Below are positions 12,101 to 20,576 of a stretch of DNA of 64,000 nt, piece after piece. The notes beneath the pieces were generated by a model, which had not been told where the DNA came from, did no database searches, and saw only the letters and a list, made by a program, of their open reading frames with translations. The stretch covers positions 620,001 to 684,000 of the forward strand of contig NC_059507.1 of the NCBI RefSeq assembly GCF_914767665.1, in the 5' to 3' direction. Source of the stretch: Harmonia axyridis. Lineage: Eukaryota; Arthropoda; Insecta; Coleoptera; Coccinellidae. Made by a program: the position numbers and the translations under genes. The first letter of the stretch is position 1; every line of letters starts with the position of its first letter.

Positions 12101-12589
12101 ACTTTTCCAGCGAGAAAATTCCCACCGCTAGCTGAGGTCATCAAACTGGGTCAGATGGAATCAGCTGCTGCGGCAGCCCATCTTCAGGTTGACGTGGACC
12201 AGGGTAAGACCAAGGCTCCTAAATCTCCAGCTGCAGTGAGTCAGAAACCAGCATTGAGTCCAATACCTTCGAAATCTCCAGCTTCTTCCAAAACTCCTAC
12301 TCCTAACCCTACACCTTCAACCACCAAGAAACAAGACACAACGATAACGATAGAAGACAAATCTGAAGTGAAATCACCAAGTCCTGCACCAACAAGAACT
12401 CAAAAGACCTCAACCAAGTCGGTGGTTGTCAAAGTACCAGAGAAGCCTAAAGTTAAAGAGGAAGATAAAGACAAAAATGATGAAAAACCAACGATTGAGA
12501 GCACTTGTAAGGCTACCACCATTTCTGAGGTGCCTCGACCATCTACTTCCAAAACTGGTACAGCTAAGAAGAATCTGCCATGGCTCTAG
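107..12589 (+). CDS. trp: TRPC-type cation channel (TRP/TRPgamma-like), 3' part, six exons
   Basis: The gene encodes the pore and C-terminal cytoplasmic part of a transient receptor potential channel, a plasma-membrane cation channel; insect TRP carries the phospholipase C-coupled light response. Exons are 107-302, 1753-1908, 3520-3742, 3803-3898, 5926-6135 and 12111-12589; all have AG/GT borders and phases join, giving 452 residues to the TAG at 12587. Exon 1 holds the pore loop and S6 (FWASFGLVDL, then NMLIAMMSNSYQ). Exon 2 holds the TRP domain (EWKFARSKLWMSYF, then LPPPFN). Exons 3-5 are basic and helical (RRYVTAEQR, VTEDDV, ARQRRQSLRRR). The last exon is a Ser/Pro/Lys-rich tail ending LPWL. 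Fly TRP also has a Lys/Pro tail ending in -WL that binds the INAD PDZ scaffold, which favours trp over Trpgamma, but this is an inference. The 5' half lies left of the window. A polyadenylation signal is at 12712. Introns hold many transposons. Confidence 0.9.
480..720 (-). mobile_element. LINE retrotransposon fragment (3' end of ORF2)
   Basis: On the minus strand this translates to a segment with LLTGFLTGHCNLRKHL followed by CRFCGEDEDTP. This is the typical end of the RNase H region and the Cys-rich motif of jockey/R1-like non-LTR elements. The frame opens further upstream as WWNLPSLDHSKKY. The reading ends in a stop straight after TPDQ where the family continues with a His-Cys motif. It is a decayed scrap inside the first trp intron of the window. 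The exact clade cannot be named from so short a piece. Confidence 0.6.
960..1340 (-). mobile_element. Possible second LINE fragment (R4/Dong-like C-terminus)
   Basis: Minus-strand reading gives KNKGGRLNIMDLAHWQTESL, a stop, then TYFKDPSS and LCEEDESTPLQLHK. The order 'GGR-x-hydrophobic-D-L', then a short helix, then 'D-x-x-x-TPL-x-L' resembles the region after the reverse transcriptase of R4/Dong-type LINEs. It has stops and no complete domain. The assignment rests on motif memory only. The flanking 1341-1752 part of the intron shows short minus-strand open frames but nothing I can name. Confidence 0.35.
1909..2174. other. Intron sequence with mariner-like leader scrap
   Basis: trp intron. 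Around 2045-2085 the motif 'gacatttcttatgtcatt' followed by 'cggtaggttatg' also occurs near 9685 and 15318, where it leads into decayed transposase starts. This is probably the 5' leader of an old mariner-type element. Nothing else is supported. Confidence 0.3.
2175..2907. repeat. Foldback element with a duplicated left arm
   Basis: The ends are mirror images: GTATACGCTCTATTAGTG at the left and CACTAATAGAGCGTATAG at the right. The left arm (about 2180-2440) is followed by a second, slightly diverged copy in the same direction (about 2446-2640), starting again at CTCTATTAGTGATGACGTCA. The right arm (about 2640-2907) is the reverse complement of the first arm. No coding capacity is seen. It is a non-autonomous inverted-repeat element in a trp intron. 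Confidence 0.8.
2919..3395. repeat. Small inverted-repeat element (MITE-like)
   Basis: Termini are TGGTGGATTTATGCACC at the left and GGTGCATAAATCCACCA at the right, followed inward by many copies of 'cctaagaactaag' or its complement. About 480 bp, no coding capacity. It lies 11 bp from the foldback element before it, so two insertions sit side by side in this intron. Confidence 0.75.
4230..5880 (+). mobile_element. Decayed older DD41D-type mariner, split by a younger copy
   Basis: The left part (4230-4568) translates to GLSYGTLWLTMHLDWHLHPY, then KVQLTQELMPADHEM and RIWG, that is the second helix-turn-helix end, linker and start of the catalytic domain. The right part (5507-5880) resumes with frameshifts through LPELNFMVLEEIWFQ, DGATSNTTR and SRFCDMNWPPISC. 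A younger copy (4569-5506) interrupts it. The segment shows the transposase middle that all thirteen short copies lack. It lies in the trp intron and ends about 45 bp before the acceptor at 5925. Many stops and shifts make it dead. Confidence 0.75.
4569..5506 (+). mobile_element. Short DD41D mariner, copy 1 (group A)
   Basis: Begins ACGGGTGTTTTTTTTCGAGG and ends CTCTAAAAAAACACCCTC, imperfect inverted repeats of about 35 bp. The right flank is TA; the left flank has decayed to CA. The original start (MN-x-H-x-SEQRLQIVQF) at 4681 reads only into the first helix-turn-helix before the group A deletion and a stop. The catalytic part is open from ATG 4739, shows FSDEAHFWLNGY and WFQQDGATCH, and then loses one base just before the third Asp region; it resumes at 5191-5403. 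It sits inside the older element 4230-5880. Confidence 0.9.
6136..6660. other. Intron sequence, no gene seen
   Basis: Start of the last trp intron. Contains MITE-end fragments, for example 'acggggtgttaacttgg' near 6200 and 'tacagggtgttcaaac' near 6624. No open frame is credible. Confidence 0.4.
6661..6968. repeat. Imperfect inverted-repeat element
   Basis: The left arm contains GTATCATTAGGCTCC (6684-6698) and the right arm GGAGCCTAATGATAC (6941-6955). Further in, 'atactgggtgtaccaaaaagg' faces 'tgtggtgtacccagtgtat'. The arms are diverged. No coding capacity; an old MITE in the trp intron. Confidence 0.6.
7054..7917. repeat. MITE with TACAGGGTGATTCACCGG ends, carrying a solo LTR
   Basis: The first and last 18 bp (TACAGGGTGATTCACCGG and its exact complement) form perfect terminal inverted repeats. 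A solo LTR (7269-7559) was inserted inside. A second copy without that LTR lies at about 32330-32767, and a short deleted relative at 15154-15268. No coding capacity. Confidence 0.8.
7269..7559. mobile_element. Solo LTR of a retrotransposon, 5-bp target duplication
   Basis: 291 bp beginning TGTTCGG and ending ATTTCA (TG...CA), flanked on both sides by ATAGG (7264-7268 and 7560-7564). The related repeat at 32.4 kb lacks this segment and reads straight through the single target, which confirms insertion. Inside are a TATA-like 'atatataag' (about 7456) and AATAAA (about 7501), in the order promoter then polyadenylation signal on the + strand. No internal retroelement sequence remains, so it arose by LTR-LTR recombination. 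The superfamily is not decidable. Confidence 0.8.
7918..8628. other. Intron sequence, no gene seen
   Basis: AT-rich trp intron with short decayed repeats and no credible coding frame. Confidence 0.4.
8629..8668. repeat. End fragment of the 'TTCCTAAATTGGAGG' MITE family
   Basis: 'ggggtgttccttaattggaggtac' matches the terminus of the element at 47222-47904 and of 59036-60230. It abuts the Tc1-like fragment directly. Confidence 0.5.
8664..9481 (+). mobile_element. Tc1-like (DD34E) transposon, 3' two thirds
   Basis: Open from about 8664 to the TAA at 9264: VLFTDESRFCLY with the first Asp, MVWGGIS, FMDDNARPHRA with the second Asp, and SSDLNPIEQVWD with Glu after 34 residues (DD34E). The N-terminal DNA-binding domains and 5' end are missing. 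The right end is 'aatttttttgcgcagtg' at 9465-9481 followed by TA, a typical Tc1-like terminus. The catalytic half is free of stops, so truncation looks fairly recent, but it cannot move on its own. Confidence 0.85.
9482..10190 (+). mobile_element. Remnants of mariner-type elements
   Basis: Around 9720-9830 a start resembling QQRLDIFYRNQN can be read, and near 9940 a YWPPHSPDLS motif, which is the third-Asp region of a mariner transposase. The middle is deleted. A MITE end ('atcaccctgtatttcg') lies at about 9527. Strongly decayed. Confidence 0.4.
10191..10881. other. Intron sequence, nothing recognised
   Basis: AT-rich intron before mariner copy 2; short frames only. Confidence 0.4.
10882..11814 (+). 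mobile_element. Short DD41D mariner, copy 2 (group A)
   Basis: Flanked by TA on both sides (10880-10881, 11815-11816). The catalytic frame starts at ATG 11055 and breaks at 11320 by an extra base. It is damaged again near 11445 by loss of bases after the KDT motif. The C-terminal frame 11468-11713 ends EIIFKM. Last trp intron, about 300 bp before the final exon acceptor. Confidence 0.9.
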
Positions 12590-12711
12590 GAGGGTTATTT
12601 TTTTGTTTTAAGGATCTTTCATTCACACATGAAAAAGTGGATTACTAGAGTTTTCTAGAAATTCGATTTTGAAATACACTGTTATGTAAGGTGATTCGTT
12701 CAAAAAAGAAT

Positions 12712-12717
12712 AATAAA
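12712..12717 (+). terminator. Polyadenylation signal of the trp-like gene
   Basis: AATAAA about 120 bases after the stop codon at 12587-12589; the likely mRNA end. Confidence 0.6.
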
Positions 12718-13749
12718 AAGATTATGATTTAATTCAGTTTTTCATTTCTTAGAGACAAGAATAATTGTAATTTGGTGGAACACGAAAGGAAAGAGATAAA
12801 TTTAGAAAATCCTAAAAACTCTTTTACGAAAACACCCAAAAACTTGCAACATTCAAGTTTGTTAATGGACAAAATCCAACTAGGGATACTCTAAATATCA
12901 TAGTTCAAATTTTTGTTTTTCTGTGAATTTCAAAACTTCGTATTCGATTGAGATTAAAAGGATTTTCCAATAAGAGATTTAATTTTGAATAGCCCGCTAT
13001 CTGGGCATCTGTCACTTTTGAAGCTGTCATTTCTTGACATTTGACAAGCCGCCTTTACTAAAAATTGGACGATATTAGCTTCAATAACACATTGAAATTG
13101 TCAAAACTGAAAATATAGAAGCAGACCTCCAAAAAAATTGAAAATGCACTAGGTGAAGTCAAGTGCTTTTGAGAGCTCGTTCATCATGCCTCAATTGCGC
13201 ATTTGAAGAGGCCACATATAAAGTTCTGTGTTCTTCTAAGGCACAATTGGCGCATAAATGATCAAACTCTCAGAAGCTCCTGACTTCATATCAATTATTT
13301 CCAATTTTTTTTTTAATTTTCTTAATTTTATCGTTGAAATGCCTCTTGTGGAACAATTCATGATTCAATCTGTGAAAAGTTATAACAATCTGCTATTCAG
13401 AATCCAAAAAAGAAAAAATATTTTAGTGGAAAATCAAACTTACCTACTTCACTCAATTTTTTTCAGTCGCTACGTTAACTAGAATTTTTCAGATTCTCTT
13501 TGGAGTATTCCAAAATCGATTATATCCCCTCCAGTCGCCATTTCATCATCAAAGCAAACCACAAAGTTGATTTCATAAAACAGACGTTAATAGAATCCTA
13601 AAAAAAAAACTGCTATCGATAAGTTATTCAATACAAGCCATAAAATTGCGAATTTGAGTTGGATGAAGTTCATATCTCGTGAATAATCTATCATGGACCT
13701 GAATTTTGATGGGTTTTATGCTCCTATAAATGAGCATCGGAAGTTGATC
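12718..13749. other. Intergenic, no gene seen
   Basis: AT-rich. At about 12957 'aaggattttccaataagag' recurs in diverged form near 35055 and 32102, a dispersed repeat end. No credible coding frame. Confidence 0.4.
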
Positions 13750-15104
13750 CCGATATAAACACATTGTTTTCGGAATTACAAGCTAGAACTAACGTTGAGT
13801 ATACGGAACTTACCTACTTTACAGATTCTGGATGGCTGTAACAATCGATATTTGTACTGGATGTATAGAAATAAACATTCAGAATTGCGGCTGAATCATC
13901 TCTATCAATTTCTACGTAAGAGAATACGATAACTTTTGAATTATAAGTTTCAAAGGAAACTTGATGACTGCATTAATGCTCTAAACGTCAAACTGATATC
14001 TGATTCGAATAATATGGTTCTATGAATACCTAGTACCTACCTATCTATGGTCGCCAATTTTGATGTGGTATCCTAAATGTTCCTTATATTACAGCAAGAT
14101 GTATCATTCTGTGGTTCTAAATCTGAGTATTGTTCAAGATTGAAGAATATGATATGAAATATTATTTGTACAGTGTTAATTGTTTATGATTGTTTTGAAA
14201 AACTATGATTTGACTTGTTCAATGAATGAGATAGCGAGAAGCCAGGCAGATTATTAAAGTTAGATGATGTGGAATGACAATGTTACATGTAAAAATGTGG
14301 TTCCATTCATTCATCGAAAAAGGTGAGACATTTACTCAATTATTGAATATAGACTTTGAACAAAATCTTCACGAATTCTTATAAGACTTTCCGAAAAGAA
14401 GCCCTAAACAAAAAATTCGAAAAAGTACTTACAGTATTTTCCGATATAAACACATTGGTTTCGGAATTACAATCTAGAACCAACGTTGAATATACGGAAC
14501 TTACCTACTTTACAGATTCTGGATGGCTGTAACAATCGATATTTGTACTGGATGAATAGAAATAAACATTCAGAATTGCGGTGTAATCATCTCTATTAAT
14601 TTCTACGTAAGAGAATACGATAACTTTCTGAATTGTAAGTTTCAAAGGAAACTTGATGACTTCATTAATGCTCTAAACGTCAAACTGATATCTGATTCAA
14701 ATATTATGGTTCTATGAATACCTACCTATCTATGGTCGCGTATTTTGATGCTCCAAAATGTTCCTTATATTACAGCTAGATGTAGTATTCTGTGGCTCTA
14801 AATCTGAGTATTGTTCAAGATTGAAGAATAATATATAAAATATTATTTGTACAGTGTAAATTGTTTATGATTGTTTGGAAAAACTGTGATTTGACTTGTT
14901 GGGATAGCGAGAAGCCAGGCAGATTATGAAAGCTAGATAATGTGAAATGACAATGTTGATGTTGATGTGATTTCATTCATTCATCGAAATAGGTGAGACA
15001 TTTACTCAATAATTGAATATAGACTTTGAACAAAATCTTCACGAATTCTTATAAGACTTTCCGAGAAGAAGCCCTAAACAAAAAATTCGTAAGAGTACTT
15101 ACAG
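13750..15104. repeat. Tandem duplication, two units of about 691 bp
   Basis: Unit 1 (13750-14440) and unit 2 (14441-15104) both begin CCGATATAAACACATTG and both end with 'gagtacttacag' or 'aagtacttacag'. They match along their whole length with scattered substitutions and small gaps (for example the loss of 'aatgaatga' and of 'gtacctacc' in unit 2). No coding frame is shared, so this is a local duplication of non-coding DNA. Confidence 0.85.
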
Positions 15105-15153
15105 GACAGGAGTTTCTTAAATTGGAAATAAACATTCGAGTTATTATTTTATA

Positions 15154-15268
15154 TACAGGGTGATTCACCGGGATGGCCTATTAGACGTTTATGGAGTACA
15201 AATTCCCCAACATGCAAATTTTCAGCACAAAATTGGGATTAGTTTTCCATAAACGTCTAATAGGAATG
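15154..15268. repeat. Deleted relative of the TACAGGGTGATTCACCGG MITE
   Basis: Starts like 7054 (TACAGGGTGATTCACCGG, then GGATGGCCTATTAGACG) and then folds back on itself: 'cctattagacgtttatgga' faces 'tccataaacgtctaatagg' at 15246-15264. Confidence 0.6.
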
Positions 15269-16500
15269 ATGCAATTGAAAATGGTTATATTGGCGACTCG
15301 GTCGATTATTTCTTGACATTTCTTATGTCATTCGTGTTCAGTAGGTTATGCCATTCAATCATGGAAATATACACGATTCAACAACCTTCGAAATCAAATT
15401 GTTGAATTGTTTTATTAAAATCATTTGTAAATAACGGGTGTTTTTTTTCGAGGTATATAACTTTAAGTTGGCATTACTGTTCAAGATGGCGACCGATTTA
15501 ACAGCTGTCAAGTGATTTATTCAGTTTGGTTTGGTAATTCATCATGAATAGACTCACGCCTGAACAACGCTTGCAAATAGTTCAATTTCATTCCGAAAAT
15601 AATGGTTCTGTGCGGAATACGTATCGCGCACTACGTACATTTTATTTTGTTTAGCGATGAAGCGCACTTCTGGTTGAATGGCTACGTCAACAAACAAAAC
15701 TGCCGCATTTGGAGTGAAGCAAATTCTCAAGTGTATGTCGAAACACCGTTACATCCAGAAAACTGACTTTTTGGTGCGCTTTATGGGCTGGTGGAATCAT
15801 TGGTCCGTACTTCTTCAAAAACGATGATGGCCAGAACGTTACAGTCAATGGTGATCGGTATAGAGCCATGATTACTAACTTTTTCATTCCTGAATTGAAC
15901 AACCATGATGTCCAGGAGCTGTGGTTCCAACAAGACGGCGCAACATGTCACACAGCTCGTGCCACAATCGATTTATTGAAAGACACGTTTGGTGACCGCC
16001 TAATTTCACGTTTTGGACCTGTGAATTGGCCTCCAAGATCTTGTGGTTTAACACCGCTAGATTATTTTCTGTGGGGCTATGTAAAGTCATTGGTCTATGC
16101 GGATAAGCCACAAACCCTTGACCATATGGAAGACAACATTCGCCGTGTTATTGCCGATATACGGCCACAAATGTTGGAAAAAGTCATCGAAAATTGGACG
16201 TCCAGATTGGACTACATCCGAGCCAGCCGTGGCGGTCATATGCCAGAAATCATATTTAAAATGTAATGCCACAAGATTATCTTGCGGATAAATGAAATTC
16301 ATGTCAATCGAATAGTCCATCGTTGTTTTCTTGCAATTTAAAGTTCTATAGCTCTAAAAAAACACCCTTTACTATGAGAAATTTAAGAAGAACTCATTGT
16401 CAACATTATTCAGTTAATGTGAGTTAATTTTCTTTGCGCGATAGAAAAGTATCAGGGCTTACTCACTATTATGGAGATAAAGGAATTTCAGACAGATACA
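15269..16500 (+). mobile_element. Decayed mariner-type element hosting copy 3
   Basis: The left part (15300-15431) has the leader 'gacatttcttatgtcatt' and a start like ME-IYTIQQ. The right part (16372-16440) has 'caacattattcagt', also found at 9800 in a similar remnant. The younger copy 3 sits between them. No usable frame remains. Confidence 0.4.
15434..16369 (+). mobile_element. Short DD41D mariner, copy 3 (group A)
   Basis: 936 bp with TA on both sides (15432-15433, 16370-16371). The catalytic frame has lost one A near 15760. From 15868 it is open for 132 residues to the end (QQDGATCH, then PPRSCGLTPLDYF where most copies read CDLTPLDYF). Terminal repeats are intact. Confidence 0.92.
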
Positions 16501-17005
16501 GTAAACAAATTGAGAAATTGCTGCAGGAATACTACAACTGTTAAAAACAATTAAAACTTATTTCAAAACAAAAATAAAGGAATATTCAAATTACAACTAA
16601 TTGAATGAAAAACTCTAGAGAAAAAAAAACGAACCAATCCAATTCATCCATTCCATTCTATTCTGAAATCGATTTCCATCAAATCGTTCCCAGCGAATTT
16701 TCGATGCGCTGTTCTTATTGCCATCTCGAGGAATAAATATATTTCTGGAAGGAATGTAAATCTCCAGATTAATTTGTAGCCACAACGACAAGTCATAAAT
16801 AAGATTCCCCTTTTCTTCCCGACTAGCGACTTCTGCCAGATCCTGAAACAGGAAATTCCATTTTTTCCAAGTGATAAACTCCAAACCGTTGTCTTCACTT
16901 TACTGCATAAGCATTCACAGATTCGGCGACGTGAAAAGGATTCTCAGGCGTATGATTTTTGGTCCTGCACTTTGGGATACGATGTTGTTAAAACAAATCT
17001 ACTTG
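16501..17005. other. Intergenic, open minus-strand frame of unknown meaning
   Basis: Minus-strand frames of 84-89 codons overlap at 16615-16898, one reading QDLAEVASREEKGNL and IYIPSRNIFIPRDGNK. I recognise no family, and the two frames overlap in different phases. Could be an exon or a retroelement scrap; no claim is made. Confidence 0.25.
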
Positions 17006-17007
17006 TA

Positions 17008-17946
17008 AAGGGTGTTTTTTTAGAGTTATAGAACTTTAAATTGCAATAAAACAACGATGGATCATTCGATTGACATGAATTTTATTTATCCGCAAGATGA
17101 TCTTGTGGCATTACATTTTAAATATGTTTTCTGACATATGACCGCCACGGCTGGCTCGGATTTAGTCCAATCTAGACGTCCAATTTTCGATTACTTTTTC
17201 CATATTTGTGGCCGTATATCGGCAATAACACGGCGAATGTTGTCTTCCAAATGGTCAAGGGTTTGTGACTTATCCGCAGAGACCAATGACTTTACATAGC
17301 CCCTCAGAAAGTAGTCTAGCGGTGTTAAATCACAAGATCTTGGAGGCCAATTCACAGGTCCAAAACGTGAAATTAGGCGGTCACCAAATGTGTCTTTCAA
17401 TAAATCGATTGAGGCACGAGCTGTGTGACATGTTGCGCCGTCTTGTTAGAACCACAGCTCCTGGACATCATGGTTGTTCAATTCAGGAATGAAAAAGTTA
17501 GTAATCATGGCTCTATACCGATCACCATTGACTGTAACGTTCTGGCCATCATCGTTTTTGAAGAAGTACGGACCAATGATTCCACCAGCCCATAAAGCGC
17601 ACCAAACAGTCAGTTTTTCTGGATGTAACGGTGTTTCGACATACACTTGAGAATTAGCTTCACTCCAAATGCGGCAGTTTTGTTTGTTGACGTAGCCATT
17701 CAACCAGAAGTGCGCTTCATCGCTAAACACAATAAAATGGACGTAGTGCGCGATACTTATTCCGCACAGAACCATTATTTTCGAAATAAAATTGCACTAT
17801 TTGCAAGCGCTGTTCAGGCGTGAGTCTATTCATGAAGAATTGCCAAACCAAAGTGAGAATAAATCACTTAACAGCTGTTAAATCGGTCGCCATCTTGAGC
17901 AGTAATGCCAACTTAAAGTTGTATACCTCGAAAAAAAAACATCCGT
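17008..17946 (-). mobile_element. Short DD41D mariner, copy 4 (group A)
   Basis: 939 bp with TA at both sides (17006-17007, 17947-17948). On minus the catalytic frame runs from ATG 17775 and meets a stop inside the second-Asp motif (WF, stop, QDGA) at about 17446. The rest is open down to about 17191, where the frame is damaged again. Confidence 0.92.
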
Positions 17947-17948
17947 TA

Positions 17949-18662
17949 TATTATAACTACATAGTAACCTCGGATATTCCTGTTTAAATGAACGTGAAGT
18001 TTTGAACGTGAAGTCGAGGCTTTGAAAATTAAAATAAGTTCTTGTTTTACGGCAGATAAAAATTATTAATTTGTTTTGGTTGAAAAAAATTTAATTTTTC
18101 CACGTGTTATTTCTGTGGTAGAAATACCAGACAGATACATACCCTTTATCGGTTAAAACATCTGTAGGATTATTAATTGTTCCAATAAAGCTTCTTGAAC
18201 GAGCTGTAGGATTCGAGAACTATGAAACTTTTCGACTTTTATTACTTTTCTTACCTCTAATTGGATTTTCTCAAGAATTGGGTGAATGTTTGGTGAATTT
18301 GTTAAATCGACAATTATTATTATCGATTAAAAAGCATTAATATATTAATTCAATTCATTAACAATATAACCTGGGGGTGAAGTTTCAAGGTGATTTCAAC
18401 GTCAGGTAGATTTTTTGAAAAGAAAATATACATTTTTCTTTGCAGAATCTCAGTCTTGGTGAATAACCAGGAATATTTTGTCTTATTGGTAATAAAATGA
18501 ATCCTTGTTGGGATATGAAGTGTAATATGCATGGAATAGTTATGATGATAATCTTCTACACACAAACTACTGAGCATATTTGAAGAAATGGGTAGGTACT
18601 CAAAGAGAGTTCACAGCGTCGAGAAATAGATTAGAATTAGGATGAAATATTCGTCAAAGTTA
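17949..18662. other. Intergenic, no gene seen
   Basis: AT-rich; no recognisable frame or repeat end. Confidence 0.4.
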
Positions 18663-19668
18663 CGATCTAAAACATTCTGAGGTTTCAAGGGAGTAGCTCA
18701 CGTCCAGGAGAAGCCTCGGGAATATCATCAATTTTTTCTCGAAAATTTCAGATTTATACCTATAATTTCTGAAGTAATGTACAGGTTGGGCAAATAAGCG
18801 AGGTGAGCGGCTATATCTCAGGATCCACTCATCGTAGAGACTTGCGGTAAAAATTTTTTACCACTAAAGTGTACAAGAAAACACACTGGAAATTGTTTTG
18901 AAGTTCATACCTCTACCGCTAGGGGGCGTAATAGCTATCGTCGAGTAGAAAAATGAATTTTACTCGAAAATGTTTCATATGAAGTTGAAGAAAAAATATC
19001 ATCACTGTAATCCATGGAAAATTCTCTATCTTTTTGAATTGCCACTTTCGATTTTACGACATCAAATAAGGGTAGGGGAAAGAGAGAAATCCAACTGATT
19101 GAAATGCCTGTTTGGCTCAACATTTTTGAGCAAATTAGATCTCGTTTAGGAGATAATATCTTGTTGATTGAGGACAGAATATACTCACGATAAATTTGTT
19201 TTTTCTGCTTTCGATAGGGGGCGCTAAGTCAGAAGTTCATTGTTTTGTTCATTTCACTCCGAAATTTCAAATGTAATGATAGGATTTTATTAACAGAAAC
19301 TGAAATTCCATCAAATTTGCATGATAAAAATCAGAAGGTCGCAAAGCGATAGTTTCAGGCGTTCTGAAGTTATGGCTGAAAGAAGATACTCTTCAACTGA
19401 TGCACTGCGAAAAACCGAAGTGTGTCTTTAAGTTCTGACAGAAACAGAAATCCCATCAAATTTTTTTTGTTTTGAAGAAATTCGAACTCGAAGTTATGGA
19501 AAAAATTGAATTTCCATCAAAAATCGTTATATCTCCTAAAGTATTCGTCACAGACCCCTCAAATAAAACATTTTTTGAACATCTAGTTCTGATCTAAAAC
19601 ATAGTGAGGTTTCATTGGCGTAGCTCACGTCCAGAAGAAGTTTCAGCCTAAGGAATATCCCCAATTTA
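18663..19668. repeat. Direct repeats about 930 bp apart flanking a repeat-rich segment
   Basis: 'gatctaaaacattctgagg' with the following 'gtagctcacgtccag' (18663-18750) recurs as 'gatctaaaacatagtgagg' and 'gtagctcacgtccag' (19590-19668). The segment between starts near 18780 with 'gtacaggttgggcaaataag', a typical insect MITE-like end. The boundaries of the inserted part are unclear. Confidence 0.45.
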
Positions 19669-19842
19669 GCAGCCTTGAGAAAATATACAAATTTCTCTCA
19701 GAAATCTTTCTATCGACTTGAAATGAGGAAAATTGTATGCATGCAATGAAACATCTTCAATTTTTATTAACATGTAATTACAAAATATCAGAAGGATCAA
19801 AAAACAAATTATCACATAGATATTATTCCAGCCAAAATAATA

Positions 19843-19848
19843 TTTATT
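19843..19848 (-). terminator. Polyadenylation signal of the FMRFamide gene
   Basis: AATAAA on the minus strand, about 43 bases after the stop codon of the neuropeptide gene. Confidence 0.55.
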
Positions 19849-19890
19849 CAACATTTAATTTTCCAAATCGTGTGATGAAAAACAAGAACT

Positions 19891-20514
19891 TTACACATCA
19901 CTCTCACATCTCCGCTGTCCCTGGAACTCCAACTGCGCGAACAGTCTCGACAGCGGCGACTCGTAGAATCGGCGCAGCTGGCTCAGTAGCTTCAGATCCT
20001 CCTGCGTCAGCTCCAAGTGTTGGGAGTGGTCTTCTTTGGTGCGTCCAAAGCGTAGGAAATTGCTGTTTCTGCCGAACCTCAAGAAGTTGCTGTTGCGTTT
20101 GGTGTCTGGTTCAAAGGTGGCCTCCCTCTTGGATCTCTCATGTTCACCTGGAGTGGGCAGGCTTCTTCCAAACCTGAGGTAGTCCCGGCTTCTGGATAAC
20201 CTTTGGTGGGGTGGATCCCTGCCGAATCTTAAGAAATCCTGCTTGCTCCTGCCGAATCTGACAAAATAGTCACTTCGAAGCATCTTTGCGCCTCTGGTAG
20301 GCCTTGGATCAGGGTCGTTGGAAGATCTTCTTTGCTCGTATCTGCCTAGGTTTTCGCTACGCTTTTCTGCCGGTTCGAAGATGTCCTCTTGGTCTGTGTA
20401 GTCCTCGAAGGGTATTATATTGGGGTCGTAGTTGTCAGAGAAGGGGTAGTTGTCGTCATTGTAAGCCCAGGTGTACTGTGTTAGCACCAATACCAATAGA
20501 CCGGAAATGTACAT
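19891..20514 (-). CDS. FMRFa: FMRFamide-like neuropeptide precursor
   Basis: A 207-residue secretory prepropeptide in one coding exon. Residues 1-18 form a signal peptide (hydrophobic LLVLVL core, then TQYTWA). An acidic spacer runs to about residue 50. Five amidation units follow, each ending in RF-Gly-Arg: SDYFVRFGR (81-89), SKQDFLRFGR (90-99), SRDYLRFGR (109-117), and NSNFLRFGR twice (141-149, 150-158). Cleavage at Arg/Lys-Arg and Gly-directed amidation would release SDYFVRFa, SKQDFLRFa, SRDYLRFa and two NSNFLRFa; spacers end at KR or R. The C-terminal 49 residues (158-207) carry no amide unit. The start codon lies only eight bases after a splice acceptor (AG at 20523-20524 on minus), so the 5' UTR is split. 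The peptide set separates it from myosuppressin (VFLRF), sulfakinin (HMRF) and sNPF (RLRF). Confidence 0.93.
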   Translation of the reverse strand: MYISGLLVLVLTQYTWAYNDDNYPFSDNYDPNIIPFEDYTDQEDIFEPAEKRSENLGRYEQRRSSNDPDPRPTRGAKMLRSDYFVRFGRSKQDFLRFGRDPPHQRLSRSRDYLRFGRSLPTPGEHERSKREATFEPDTKRNSNFLRFGRNSNFLRFGRTKEDHSQHLELTQEDLKLLSQLRRFYESPLSRLFAQLEFQGQRRCESDV

Positions 20515-20576
20515 TGGTGAATCTGAAAAAAACGAGATATTTGAGAGTGATTCAGACGTTTTGGGTTGAGGAAATA

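Noticed and set aside
12426..12611. Alternative frame (MSKYQRSLKLKRK...) in the last TRP exon
   Set aside because: Shifted reading of the Lys/Glu-rich tail; the phase-consistent frame ends in LPWL.
16615..16898. Two overlapping minus-strand frames that could be an exon
   Set aside because: No family recognised, two phases equally open, and no supporting splice sites; kept only as an unnamed stretch.
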